Assembly (NCBI GenBank): GCA_050250665.1 | Contig: JBFWOF010000020.1 | Location: 1-64,000, forward strand | DNA length: 64,000 bases | Direction: 5' to 3' | Source of the DNA: JADKFD01 sp050250665 | Lineage (GTDB): Bacteria > Pseudomonadota > Gammaproteobacteria > Xanthomonadales > SZUA-5 | Shown: positions 34,077-42,933 of the stretch, one piece after another | Layout of the letters: each line of letters starts with the position of its first letter | Numbering within the stretch: position 1 is the stretch's first letter | Program-made: the position numbers and the translations under genes | Notes under the pieces: model-generated | Database searches by the model: none | Told to the model about the DNA's origin: nothing | The model's input: the letters and a program-made list of their open reading frames with translations, nothing else

Positions 34077-36377
34077 GTGAGCCAACTGCTGGCAGAACTC
34101 AAACGCCGCAATGTGTTCCGTATGGCCGGACTGTACCTGGTCACCGCCTGGCTGCTGATCCAGATCGCCGAGACCCTGTTGCCCATCTTTGACACGCCGA
34201 ACTGGGTGCTCAAGGCACTGGTGCTGATTCTGGCGCTGGGTTTTGTGCCCGCACTGGTGTTTTCCTGGGTGTTCGAGCTGACCCCGGAAGGCCTGAAGCT
34301 GGATCTGGGCCGGACCCAGGAAAACCCGGTCGCGCCGGTCACCGCACGACGCCTGGACCGAATGCTGCTGCTGGGCATGAGCCTGATTGTCGTGTTGCTG
34401 CTGGGCGAGCGCTTCTGGTGGCCGGTGACAGGTCCCGCGGCTGTAGTCCCGGCCTCCGGATTGGTGGATTCCGAGCTGGCATCAGGTAATCGGGTCGATG
34501 TCACGACCGACGCGGGTGCCGATAGCACTACCGACACCTCGATTGCCGTGCTGCCCTTCGTCAACATGAGCGCCGATGCCGACAATGAATATTTCGCCGA
34601 CGGTCTGACAGAAACCCTGTTGCACATGCTGGCTCAGGTCGATGGACTGCAGGTGACGGCGCGCACCTCGAGCTTTGCCTTCAAGGGCAAGAACATCGAC
34701 GTACGCGAGATCGGCAGGCAGCTTGGTGTCAGCCGCTTGCTGGAAGGCAGCGTGCAGCGCGCCGGGCAACGGCTGCGGATCACGGCTCAGCTGGTCGATG
34801 CGCGCGATGGCAATCACATCTGGTCGCGCAATTTTGATCGCGACATGAGCGACATCTTCGCGGTGCAGGACGAAATTTCGAGCGAAGTGGCCAAGACCCT
34901 GAGTAATAGTCTGATGCTGCACGCCCTCGGTCCACAAGATACGGTCAACGGCAGCCCGCTCACGCTCAACGGCGGCTTGCCCACGGCAGCTTCGAGTGCG
35001 ATTGAGCTGCAGGGCGGTACCCGCAATGCACTGGCCTACGATCTGTACCTGCGGGCGCGGGAGGCTTACTGGAAGGGTGAAGAACAAGCACTGGCGCATG
35101 GCATCGCGTTGCTGCGCGAGGCGCTCAAGCTGGACCGTGAATTTGCTCTGGCGTGGTCGACACTGGCCGAGCTGATCGTGCGTCATGGCCGGGTCGCCGG
35201 CATCGCCGACGCGGCATTGGATGCGGAGGCCCTCGATGCGGCGCGGCAGGCGGCGATGCTGGCGCCTGCGGCGCCCGGCATTCAGGCCGTGCTCGGCCGC
35301 CTGACCGATGTGTTGGCGGCTGATCCGGAAGAAGCCCGCCGCATCCTGCAAGGCGCGCTGGCTGTCTATCCCGACCACCCGCAATTGCTCAGTGATCTGG
35401 CGACACTGGAATGGCGGGCGGGCGAAGTCCATTCGGCGCTGGAGCTGGCTCGCCGCGCCATGCTGCTGGATCCGCTGGATCTCGCCCTGAAAGCCGATTC
35501 GGTGCACAAATTCGTGGCTGCCGGTGACGCCGACGCGGCCGAGAAACTGGCGCTGTCCATACTGGAGCGCAATCGCGACTATCTGGAGGGGCTGCACGCG
35601 CTGGCCAATGTCTATTACCGGACCGGACAGCTTGCCAAGGCCTTCGAGCGCTACCAGGCGATCTTGCAGAAAACACCCAACGACAACGAAGTCCGCTGGC
35701 GGCTGATGTCGATGCTACTGAATCTGGGTGACTTTGAAAGTGCCCGTGCGCGCCTGGCCGAACTGGTGGTCACGGACCCGGGTATGCAATGGGGACCTCG
35801 ATATCGTTGGGAGGCGCAGATCTGCTTTCTCGAAGGGCATCCGGCCTGCGCAGCGAGCATCTGGGAGGCAGCGCGTCCGCAGAGTGATTCCGAGGCCGAC
35901 AACGCCGCCCGGGCCTACGCCACCGAAGAGGCTCTGCAGCGCCAGCAGTGGCCGTTGTTGCAGGCCGCAGCGCTGCGCCAGGCTGCGCAGGCGGACGGCG
36001 ATGGCCTGGGGCCAGCTGAGGCTTGGGCGCTGGCCGCCCTGGCTGCATTGCGCACGGAGCAGGCGGATGAGTTCGAGCGCTGCAGTCTGCAGGCGTTGGA
36101 GCTGCTGGACACCCTGGTGGCGCAGGGTGCCGACAATCAATATATCCATACGCTGCGGGCCAGCGCCTATGCCCTGCGCGGCGATGGCGATGGCGCCATC
36201 GCAGCCCTGAAACTGGCGATCAGCAAGGGCTACAGGAACGCAGCGCAGGTGCGCCACGGAGGTTTCTTCGATCTGTTGCTGGATGATCCGGCGCTGGTCG
36301 AGTTGCTGGACAAACTGGACCGCGGCAATGCGGAGGAACTCGCGTCCATTCGTGCACTGCTTGCCGACAAATCTTGA
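34077..36377 (+). CDS. membrane protein with TolB-like domain and TPR repeats
   Basis: About 766 residues from GTG 34077 (starts with SQLLAELKRRNVFR after the initiator, the usual opening of this family); an in-frame start at 34023 is less likely. There are helices at about 15-35 and 45-65 (the family's LTPEGLKLD follows the second) and a third near 100-115. A TolB/FlgO-like domain, SIAVLPFVNMSADADNEYFADGLTE onward, is next, then many TPRs to the C-terminus. Relatives often carry a cyclase or wHTH domain at the N-terminus; here there is none. The role is probably signalling or scaffolding, not established. Confidence 0.85.
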   Translation: MSQLLAELKRRNVFRMAGLYLVTAWLLIQIAETLLPIFDTPNWVLKALVLILALGFVPALVFSWVFELTPEGLKLDLGRTQENPVAPVTARRLDRMLLLGMSLIVVLLLGERFWWPVTGPAAVVPASGLVDSELASGNRVDVTTDAGADSTTDTSIAVLPFVNMSADADNEYFADGLTETLLHMLAQVDGLQVTARTSSFAFKGKNIDVREIGRQLGVSRLLEGSVQRAGQRLRITAQLVDARDGNHIWSRNFDRDMSDIFAVQDEISSEVAKTLSNSLMLHALGPQDTVNGSPLTLNGGLPTAASSAIELQGGTRNALAYDLYLRAREAYWKGEEQALAHGIALLREALKLDREFALAWSTLAELIVRHGRVAGIADAALDAEALDAARQAAMLAPAAPGIQAVLGRLTDVLAADPEEARRILQGALAVYPDHPQLLSDLATLEWRAGEVHSALELARRAMLLDPLDLALKADSVHKFVAAGDADAAEKLALSILERNRDYLEGLHALANVYYRTGQLAKAFERYQAILQKTPNDNEVRWRLMSMLLNLGDFESARARLAELVVTDPGMQWGPRYRWEAQICFLEGHPACAASIWEAARPQSDSEADNAARAYATEEALQRQQWPLLQAAALRQAAQADGDGLGPAEAWALAALAALRTEQADEFERCSLQALELLDTLVAQGADNQYIHTLRASAYALRGDGDGAIAALKLAISKGYRNAAQVRHGGFFDLLLDDPALVELLDKLDRGNAEELASIRALLADKS

Positions 36378-36399
36378 CCAGGGAGCGTAGTCGCGACCG

Positions 36400-37191
36400 A
36401 TGATCATCGAACGACTCTGGGTGGGAAACCCGCTGCGCAACTTCAATTACCTGATTGCCTGCCCGGACACGGGCGAGGCGCTGGCGATTGATCCGCTGGA
36501 CCACGCGCAGGTCCTGGCCATGGCCAGGGCCCGGGGTTGGCAGATCGCTCAGATCCTCAACACCCATGAGCATCATGATCACATCGGCGGTAATCCGGCG
36601 GTGGTTGCGGCCACCGGTGCCAGGGTCATTGCCCATCATCTGGCCGCCAGCCGGATTCCCGGCGTGGACCGCGGCGTCCGGGCCGGAGATGTCATCAAGG
36701 TGGGCAAGACCGTGGAGCTGGAATGTCTGGACACGCCCGGCCATACCTTGAGCCATGTCTGCCTGCTGGCGCACACCGACGAGCCGGCGCTGTTCTCTGG
36801 CGATACCCTGTTCAACGCCGGTGCCGGCAATGTCCACAATGGTGGCGATGTGCACGCGCTCTATCGCACCTTCGTCGATCAACTGATGCGCCTGCCCGCC
36901 GCCACGCGGGTGTTTCCGGGCCATGACTACATCGAGAACAATCTGGCTTTCACGCTCTCGCGCGAGCCTGACAATACCGAGGCGGCGACACTGCTGGCGC
37001 GGGTCAGTGGCCACGATCCGGCCCGCGCGCTGATCACAACGCTGGCGCAGGAGATGCTGCACAACAGTTTCTTCCGACTAAACAATGCCCGCATCATTGC
37101 CGGTCTGCGGCAGAACTTCCCAGAGATGCCCGAGCAGCCCGACGCCGAAACCGTGTTCATCAAACTGCGGGAATTGCGCAATCGCTGGTGA
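36400..37191 (+). CDS. gloB: hydroxyacylglutathione hydrolase (glyoxalase II)
   Basis: 263 residues. It hydrolyses S-D-lactoylglutathione to D-lactate and glutathione. The metallo-beta-lactamase-fold motif is THEHHDHIGG (about 54-63), followed by GHTLSHVC, FSGDTLFNAG and the C-terminal HAGH-type helical domain (FPGHDYIENN). GGGAG precedes the ATG by 13 bases. It lies 22 bases after the TPR gene. Confidence 0.95.
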   Translation: MIIERLWVGNPLRNFNYLIACPDTGEALAIDPLDHAQVLAMARARGWQIAQILNTHEHHDHIGGNPAVVAATGARVIAHHLAASRIPGVDRGVRAGDVIKVGKTVELECLDTPGHTLSHVCLLAHTDEPALFSGDTLFNAGAGNVHNGGDVHALYRTFVDQLMRLPAATRVFPGHDYIENNLAFTLSREPDNTEAATLLARVSGHDPARALITTLAQEMLHNSFFRLNNARIIAGLRQNFPEMPEQPDAETVFIKLRELRNRW

Positions 37192-37280
37192 ACATCCTGA
37201 TCGGCTCGCCGCAGGTCAGGTTCTCCCGCAGGGGCGGCGTGACGGCAGGAGCCTGTTCAGCGCAGCAGGACCAGAGTCGT

Positions 37281-38240
37281 TCAGCGTGGCGACGCCGGCC
37301 GCCAGGCGCCTTCGGCATTGCGACCGCCACCGCTCACCAGCGTGATCGGCTCGGCGTTGCCATCCACCGGCACGGCAATCAGGCTGAGATCGCCCTCGGC
37401 ATCGCCGGGCAGGGTCGTTGTGCACACCAGCCAGCGACCATCCGGAGACCAGCGCGGGTAGTAGTGCTTGCCGCCAGCCAGTACGGTGCGAAGGTAGGTG
37501 CCATCCACGTTCATGACCTTGATGTCCGACGCTGTGCCGTCGTCCGCGTAGAAGGCGATCCGTGAGCCGGTGGGTGAAAACACCGGCGCGCCTGTCCAGA
37601 CCTGGTCCCGGGTCAAGCGGCGGTTGGTATTGCCAGCGCCATCGGTGATGTGGATTTCGGAGGACGAATCGCCGGTCTTTCGACTGACCAGAAATCGCTG
37701 GCCATCGGCGGCCCACTCGGCACCGGCGGACAGCCCCAACGAAGCTGCAAACAGTCTGCGCTGACCGGATCCATCGGCATTCATCACATAGATATGCACC
37801 GCCGCCTCGCCGACGTCGCCTGGCTCGGTACGCCAGGAGGCAAAGCTCAGCTGCTGGCCGTCGGGCGACCAGGCCGGCAGATAGTCATGCGCCGGATTGT
37901 CGGTCAGCGCATGACGGTTGGAGCCGTCGGCATCCATCACCCAGATATCCAGCTGGTCGCTGTCGCCCTTGGGTGCACGCCGTTGATAGGCAATTCGACT
38001 GCCATCCGGCGACCACACCGGCCAGTTCTCCCCGGCCTCGCTGCGCGTCAGATTGATCCATTCAGCGGTGCCGCCGCGGATCAGATAGATCTCGCTGTTG
38101 CCGCCCCGGTTCGAACTGAACACCAGATCGGCCTGAGCGGGCGACCACTCATTCGTCGGTGTGGTGCTGCAGGCGGCGAGCGCCACCAGAATCAGGTGCG
38201 CCAGCGGCCGTAGTCGAGAACGAGCGGCGAACGAAGGCAT
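37281..38240 (-). CDS. TolB-like PD40 beta-propeller lipoprotein
   Basis: 319 residues. The lipobox LVALAAC gives a lipoprotein signal. The rest is repeated WD40-like/PD40 blades of the form 'WSPDGSRIAYQRR' (at least five: PVWSPDG, PAWSPDG, EWAADG, PVFSPTG, PRWSPDG), resembling the C-terminal propeller of TolB but without the TolB N-terminal domain. It is probably in the periplasm, bound to a membrane. Function unknown. Confidence 0.88.
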   Translation of the reverse strand: MPSFAARSRLRPLAHLILVALAACSTTPTNEWSPAQADLVFSSNRGGNSEIYLIRGGTAEWINLTRSEAGENWPVWSPDGSRIAYQRRAPKGDSDQLDIWVMDADGSNRHALTDNPAHDYLPAWSPDGQQLSFASWRTEPGDVGEAAVHIYVMNADGSGQRRLFAASLGLSAGAEWAADGQRFLVSRKTGDSSSEIHITDGAGNTNRRLTRDQVWTGAPVFSPTGSRIAFYADDGTASDIKVMNVDGTYLRTVLAGGKHYYPRWSPDGRWLVCTTTLPGDAEGDLSLIAVPVDGNAEPITLVSGGGRNAEGAWRPASPR

Positions 38241-38534
38241 GGTGAACCCCGGGGTCAGATGTTCTTTGTGGCGAGCAGTTTAGCTGCGAGGGCCAAGGCC
38301 TGCTGCCGAAGATGGACTTGCGGGCATCTGGGTATCGCTCGAGCCCAAGACTGCCATGTCCACTGTGCCGACGGTTACAATGCGAGACATATATGATCTA
38401 CTTCGCAGGGACAGTGTCCAGTTCGGCGCGAACCTGTCCGTTGGTGCAACCCGAGACGACAGCCTCGCTCCTGTCGAGCTGACTTCTTCAGACCTTCAAC
38501 CTGGTCACCCTTCAGATTCGGAGATTTCAAAGCA
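38241..38534. other. 294-bp divergent spacer between two propeller genes
   Basis: No repeat of the dispersed families was seen. It has an AT-rich patch 'gacatatatgatctac' (about 38386-38401) that could belong to a promoter. A 64-codon ORF that runs into the next gene is not convincing. Confidence 0.4.
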
Positions 38535-39536
38535 ATGCCCCTATCGATGAGTGTCTTGTTGCGGTCCTGCCTACCGGCACTTCTGCTGTCAACGGCGGTC
38601 TCGCCCGTCGCTCATGCGGCTGCGCGGGCCTACGTACCCAACAGCGCAAGCGGGACCATTTCGGTCATCGATACGGGTACGCGTGCGGTAATCGCGACCA
38701 TAACGACAGATTCCGTGGCTGGCGGTGTTGCCATCAGTCCCGATGGGCTGCGCGTGTACGTGGCAAACCTGCGCGGATTGCTGGTGGTGGATGCGGCCAG
38801 CAACAGGCCTGTTCAACAACTGGACATCCAGGGCGGTGCGCAGGCTGCTGCGGTCAGCGCCGACGGCAGCACTGTCTTTGTATCCGGCAACGATGGATTC
38901 GCCGCCTATGACTCGACAAGCTTGCAGTTGATCAACGGCGTTCCAACCACGCGCACGATCAACATCGCGCTGTCACCGGACGGCGCCCGCGCCTTTGTCG
39001 CGGATCCAGACCTCGCTCTGTTCGACATCAATCTCAATACCTGGGCACCCGGCAATCAGTGGAGTTGGCAGGAGTGCCTGCATCCGGTTGATGCCGCTGT
39101 GAGCCCGAATGCGAGCAGCCTGCGCATCGTCTGTCTGGGCGTGGGTGTGCCATCGACGTTGGTCACGGTCAACATAGCCACACTTGAGATCACTGCCACT
39201 CTGCCCTTGCAGAATGACCCCAGTGCCTTGGCCATGAGTTCTGATGGCAACCGGGCATACATCGCCACGCCGGCGGCGAATGCGGTGGTTGTGGTCGATA
39301 CCAGTGGCGCACCCATGGTGCTGGACACCATCAGCGTCGGTGCCGGCCCTTCCAGTCTCGCGCTCACCAAGGCGGGCGATCAGCTCTATGTCACCAATGC
39401 CGTGGGCAACAGCGTGTCAGTCATCGACACCGCAACGCGCAGTGTGATCGACACCATCGCGGTTGGTCCTGCACCGCGCACAAACGGAGACTTCATCGGA
39501 CCCAACGAATTTCTGTTGCTGACTGGTTTCGAGTAG
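38535..39536 (+). CDS. secreted YVTN-type beta-propeller protein
   Basis: 333 residues. The signal peptide is about 1-28 (LLRSCLPALLLSTAVSPVAHA). The blades have the YVTN pattern: ARAYVPNSASGTISVIDTGTRAVIATI, ISPDGLRVYVANLRG, and near the end GDQLYVTNAVGNSVSVIDTATRSVIDTI. The C-terminus ends in GFE, as do many secreted proteins in this order (from memory), which may be a sorting tag. GGAG lies about 12 bases upstream. Function unknown; such propellers often bind proteins or cell-surface material. Confidence 0.85.
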   Translation: MPLSMSVLLRSCLPALLLSTAVSPVAHAAARAYVPNSASGTISVIDTGTRAVIATITTDSVAGGVAISPDGLRVYVANLRGLLVVDAASNRPVQQLDIQGGAQAAAVSADGSTVFVSGNDGFAAYDSTSLQLINGVPTTRTINIALSPDGARAFVADPDLALFDINLNTWAPGNQWSWQECLHPVDAAVSPNASSLRIVCLGVGVPSTLVTVNIATLEITATLPLQNDPSALAMSSDGNRAYIATPAANAVVVVDTSGAPMVLDTISVGAGPSSLALTKAGDQLYVTNAVGNSVSVIDTATRSVIDTIAVGPAPRTNGDFIGPNEFLLLTGFE

Positions 39537-39644
39537 TCAACGGTCGGCTGGGCCAGATTCAGGCTAACCAAGTTTCCGTTCCGCACGTCTTTGTTCAGGT
39601 GCGCTTGGGCAGGATGGCCCGGCGCTGCAAGGAACGGAGTCGTC

Positions 39645-40700
39645 ATGAGCAAACCGAATCGTGCCCTGGTGTGGATGCTGGGATTTCTGGGACTGGTCGT
39701 GGCCGTCTGCGTGCTGCTCATCGGTCCCTTGCTGTCGGCGTTCTCGGCCACGCCGGCCTTCAACGGCGTCATCATCGTGGTGTTTCTGGTCGGTGTACTG
39801 GCCAATCTGCGGCAGGTGTCGCGGCTGCAGCATGAGGTCGACTGGATCACGCACTTCCGTCGATCCAACCCGGAGCGCGGGCACGCGCCGCCGGTATTGC
39901 TGGCACCGATGGCGCAGATGCTGGTGCGCAGCGACCGGCGACCGCTCACGCTCTCGACCGCCTCGATGCGGTCGATCCTCGACAGTGTGCACCTGCGTCT
40001 GGAAGAGCAGCGCGATCTGTCGCGCTATCTGGTCGGTCTGCTGATCTTCCTGGGACTGCTGGGCACCTTCTGGGGGCTGCTGCGCACCATCGGTTCGGTC
40101 GGCGAGATCATCGGTGGCATGACCGCGGGCGGCGATGCCGTGGCCATGTTCGAGATCCTGAAAACGCGACTGCAGGAGCCGCTGTCGGGCATGGCGACCA
40201 GTTTCTCGACTTCGCTCTTCGGTCTGGCCGGATCGCTGGTGCTGGGCTTTCTCGACCTGCAATCGGGGCGCACTTCCAATCGTTTCTACACGGAGCTGGA
40301 AGACTGGCTTTCGGGCATGACCAAGCTCAGCAGCGGTGATGGCATGGCGGTCGAGGGCGATACCTCGGTGCCAGCCTATGTGCAGGCGCTGCTGGAGCAG
40401 ACTGCCGATGGTCTGGAGCGGATGCAGCGGGCGATCGTCGACAGCGAACGCGAGCGCCGCGCCAGTGCCGAGCAATTGAGTGTGCTCAACACCCAGCTCG
40501 GCAAGCTCAGCGAGCTGCTGGCGCGGGAATCGCGCGGCATCAGCGAACTGGCCCATTCGCAACAGGATCTGCGCGCTGCGGTGCAGACCATTGCCCAATC
40601 CTCCGGCGGCGGCCATCAACTCAGCGATGAACTGCGCGCCGAGTTCCGGCTGCTGACACGCACCATCGCCGCGGCCATGGATCACAAGCGGCCGTCATGA
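39645..40700 (+). CDS. MotA/ExbB-like proton-channel subunit
   Basis: 351 residues from the ATG at 39645 (MSKPN). Four membrane helices are predicted by eye: about 9-30, 40-55, 133-155 (LVGLLIFLGLLGTFWGLLRTI) and 185-210 (the GMATSFSTSLFGLAGSLVLG region, the MotA/TolQ/ExbB signature). A charged helical C-terminal tail (about 240-345) follows. Its stop overlaps the ATG of the OmpA-domain partner (ATGA). This makes it the ring subunit of a two-gene ion-driven complex. It is not near exbD, tolR or flagellar genes. Confidence 0.85.
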   Translation: MSKPNRALVWMLGFLGLVVAVCVLLIGPLLSAFSATPAFNGVIIVVFLVGVLANLRQVSRLQHEVDWITHFRRSNPERGHAPPVLLAPMAQMLVRSDRRPLTLSTASMRSILDSVHLRLEEQRDLSRYLVGLLIFLGLLGTFWGLLRTIGSVGEIIGGMTAGGDAVAMFEILKTRLQEPLSGMATSFSTSLFGLAGSLVLGFLDLQSGRTSNRFYTELEDWLSGMTKLSSGDGMAVEGDTSVPAYVQALLEQTADGLERMQRAIVDSERERRASAEQLSVLNTQLGKLSELLARESRGISELAHSQQDLRAAVQTIAQSSGGGHQLSDELRAEFRLLTRTIAAAMDHKRPS

Positions 40701-41827
40701 GCACCCTCGCCTCCCGTCGCCGCCGTTCGATCGATTTCTGGCCGGGCTTTGTCGATGCCCTGAGCTCGCTGTTGATGGTGCTGGTATTTGTGCTGATGAT
40801 CTTCACCATCGGTCAGTTCGTGCTGTCCGATGCGCTCAGCGGCCGAGACAAGGCCCTGGCAGCGCTGAATCTGGAACTGGCGCAGCTGGCCAAGACCCTG
40901 TCGATGGAAAAGGAGGCCAAGCTCAAGGCCGAGAACTCGATCCAGGAACTGTCGGCCTCGCTGGCCAGTACCAGCGGCGAGCGCGACGCCCTGCGGCTCA
41001 ATCTGGACAGCACCACGGCCACGCTGACCCAGACCCAGGCGCAGCTGGAAGGCAGCGAAGCCGAAGTCGCGAAACTGACTGCCGACATCAATGCACTGGC
41101 GGAACTCCGCCGGCAGCTGGAAAGCGAGATCGCCTCGAAACTGGCGGAACTGGAAGAGAATCAGACCAAGCTCGCCACGCAGACTGAACTCTCGGCCAAG
41201 TCGGCCGCCCAGGTCGAGCTGCTGAACCGGCAGATGGCGGCGCTGCGCACCCAGTTGGCCGAGTTGTCCTCAGCCCTGGACCTGGCCAAGGCCCAGGCCA
41301 AAGCCAAGGATGTACGCATCGAAGAGCTCGGCAAGGAGTTGAATCTCGCGCTGGCCAACAAGGTCAACGAGTTGCAGCGCTACCGTTCGGACTTCTTCGG
41401 CAAGCTGCGCACCATTCTCGGCAACCGCAGTGACATCCAGATCGTGGGCGACCGTTTCGTGGTGCAATCGGAGCTGCTGTTCGGCTCAGGCACGGATGAG
41501 CTGACGCCGGCCGCGCAACAGCGCCTGGATCAGCTGGCGCAGACGCTGAAGGAAGTTACCGCGGAAATCCCCAGAGACATCGACTGGGTGCTGCGCATCG
41601 ACGGCCATACCGACAAGCGCCCGATCAATACCGCACGATTTCCGTCGAACTGGGAACTGTCCACGGCCCGCGCCGTCGCCATCGTCAAGCACCTCGTGGT
41701 TTCCGGCATCCCGGCCCATCGGCTGGCAGCGAACGGCTTCGGCGAGTTCCAGCCGCTGGATCCGACCGACAGCCCCGCAGCCTATGCCATCAACCGGCGC
41801 ATCGAGATACAGCTGACCAACCGGTAG
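40697..41827 (+). CDS. MotB-like protein: one helix, long coiled coil, OmpA domain
   Basis: 376 residues. Order: basic N-terminus, one helix (about 16-41) with a buried acidic residue, Asp20 in SIDFWPGFVDALSSLLMVLV, the expected proton acceptor; a periplasmic coiled coil of about 170 residues (50-225); and an OmpA/MotB peptidoglycan-binding domain with IDGHTDKRPINTARFPSNWELSTARA. The coiled coil is much longer than in flagellar MotB and resembles ZorB of Zorya systems. No zorC, zorD or zorE lies downstream. Confidence 0.88.
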   Translation: MSTLASRRRRSIDFWPGFVDALSSLLMVLVFVLMIFTIGQFVLSDALSGRDKALAALNLELAQLAKTLSMEKEAKLKAENSIQELSASLASTSGERDALRLNLDSTTATLTQTQAQLEGSEAEVAKLTADINALAELRRQLESEIASKLAELEENQTKLATQTELSAKSAAQVELLNRQMAALRTQLAELSSALDLAKAQAKAKDVRIEELGKELNLALANKVNELQRYRSDFFGKLRTILGNRSDIQIVGDRFVVQSELLFGSGTDELTPAAQQRLDQLAQTLKEVTAEIPRDIDWVLRIDGHTDKRPINTARFPSNWELSTARAVAIVKHLVVSGIPAHRLAANGFGEFQPLDPTDSPAAYAINRRIEIQLTNR

Positions 41828-42194
41828 CTGGGGTGCGAGGGCAAATTTATTGTGCGACGTCATTGCGAGCCACCTGTGTCTGCCCAATAGGACGCACCAA
41901 CCATGAACCCCAAGCGTCATTGCGACCCCGGACTTGATCCGGGGGAAGCAATCCAGGGGGTCTCGCGGTACCCTGGATTGCTTCGTCGCTGCGCTCCTCG
42001 CAATGACGCCGGAATTCACGGCCTGTGCGCGCTGTCGTGCCGATACAGCTGGCTCTACATGAGCCCCAGCACCTCACCCGCCTTCCGGCACATGAATGTC
42101 AACATCTGTATCGCTACACTGAATCCTGCAACTTGAGAAGGCGGTAAATCGTCTTTACAAACTGTCATCAATTGAGTGCATCGAGGAAGTCCAC
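41828..42194. other. 367-bp spacer with palindromic element
   Basis: It has a half copy 'gacgtcattgcgagccacct' at about 41858 (inverse of text at 44196-44214) and a near-complete palindromic element at 41914-42009. The last 120 bases hold the region upstream of the Sel1 gene with GAGGAAG before its ATG. No gene is supported. Confidence 0.6.
41914..42009. repeat. palindromic GCGTCATTGCGA element, copy 2
   Basis: 96 bp with intact ends 'gcgtcattgcga' and 'tcgcaatgacgc', the 'ccccggacttgatccggggg' block and the inner 'caatccag'/'ctggattg' pair. It is nearly identical to 33694-33788 except in the centre. Confidence 0.9.
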
Positions 42195-42914
42195 ATGAAA
42201 CAGTTTCACCCGATCGTTGCTGCCATCGCCTTGAGTGTCGGTGACTGCGCGGCGGCCCACGCCGCCAATTCCGCGCCCGACCCAGCCCATGTGGCAGCCG
42301 CGTCGGAAGGCTTCCTGCAGTTCCATCCGGACCTGCGCTGGCGCAAGGAGGGGCTGGGCCACTACGAGGATGGTCGTCTGGATCTGGCGCTGGAAGCGCT
42401 GAAGCGATCCGCGCGTTATGCCGACAAGGGCTCGCAGGCGCTGGTGGCCGAGATGTACTGGAAGGGCGAAGGCACGGCGCCGGACCGGGCGGCGGCCTAC
42501 GCCTGGATGGACCTGGCGGCCGAACGCGGCTACAAGGATTTCCTGGCGGTGCGCGAGCACTACTGGTCGCAGCTCAGCCCCGAGGAACAGGCGCGGGCGC
42601 TGGAGATCGGCCAGCAGGTCTATGCCGATTACGGCGACGAGGTGGCCAAGCCGCGTCTGGAGAAGAAGATCAACCAGGGCCGCCGCGGCACCACCGGCAG
42701 TCGCACCGGCTTCAAGGGTGCACTTACCGTGCTGCTGCCGGGCAATGGCAGCTGGATCCGGCTCGATGCCGAACAGTATTACAGCGACAAGTTCTGGCAG
42801 CCCGAGCAGTACTTCGAGTGGCAGGATCAGCTGTGGCAGGAGCCCTATCGCGGCCGCGTGGAAGTCGGTGCGGTGACGGCCGAGAACGAGGCGGAACCGT
42901 CGGCCCGGGAATGA
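42195..42914 (+). CDS. secreted Sel1-repeat protein
   Basis: 239 residues with GAGGAAG just before the ATG. The signal peptide is about 1-23 (ending AAAHA). Two Sel1/TPR-like helical repeats (LGHYEDGRLDLALEALKRSA and the canonical YWKGEGTAPDRAAAYAWMDLAAERG) are followed by a C-terminal region with many aromatics (EQYFEWQDQLWQEPYRG). Probably periplasmic; function unknown. Confidence 0.8.
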   Translation: MKQFHPIVAAIALSVGDCAAAHAANSAPDPAHVAAASEGFLQFHPDLRWRKEGLGHYEDGRLDLALEALKRSARYADKGSQALVAEMYWKGEGTAPDRAAAYAWMDLAAERGYKDFLAVREHYWSQLSPEEQARALEIGQQVYADYGDEVAKPRLEKKINQGRRGTTGSRTGFKGALTVLLPGNGSWIRLDAEQYYSDKFWQPEQYFEWQDQLWQEPYRGRVEVGAVTAENEAEPSARE

Positions 42915-42933
42915 TCGCGCCCGCGCTGCAGCC

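Noticed and set aside
33851..34627. 258-codon minus-strand ORF before the TPR protein
   Set aside because: It overlaps the N-terminal membrane region of the TolB/TPR protein. Ser/Arg/Thr-rich composition is typical of an antisense frame.
38356..38550. 64-codon plus-strand ORF ahead of the YVTN protein
   Set aside because: No ribosome site, no recognisable protein pattern, and it runs into the start of the next gene.
39645..41827. Complete Zorya antiphage system
   Set aside because: Only the ZorA/ZorB-like pair is present. The downstream genes are a Sel1 protein and a deacetylase-fold hydrolase, not ZorC, ZorD or ZorE.
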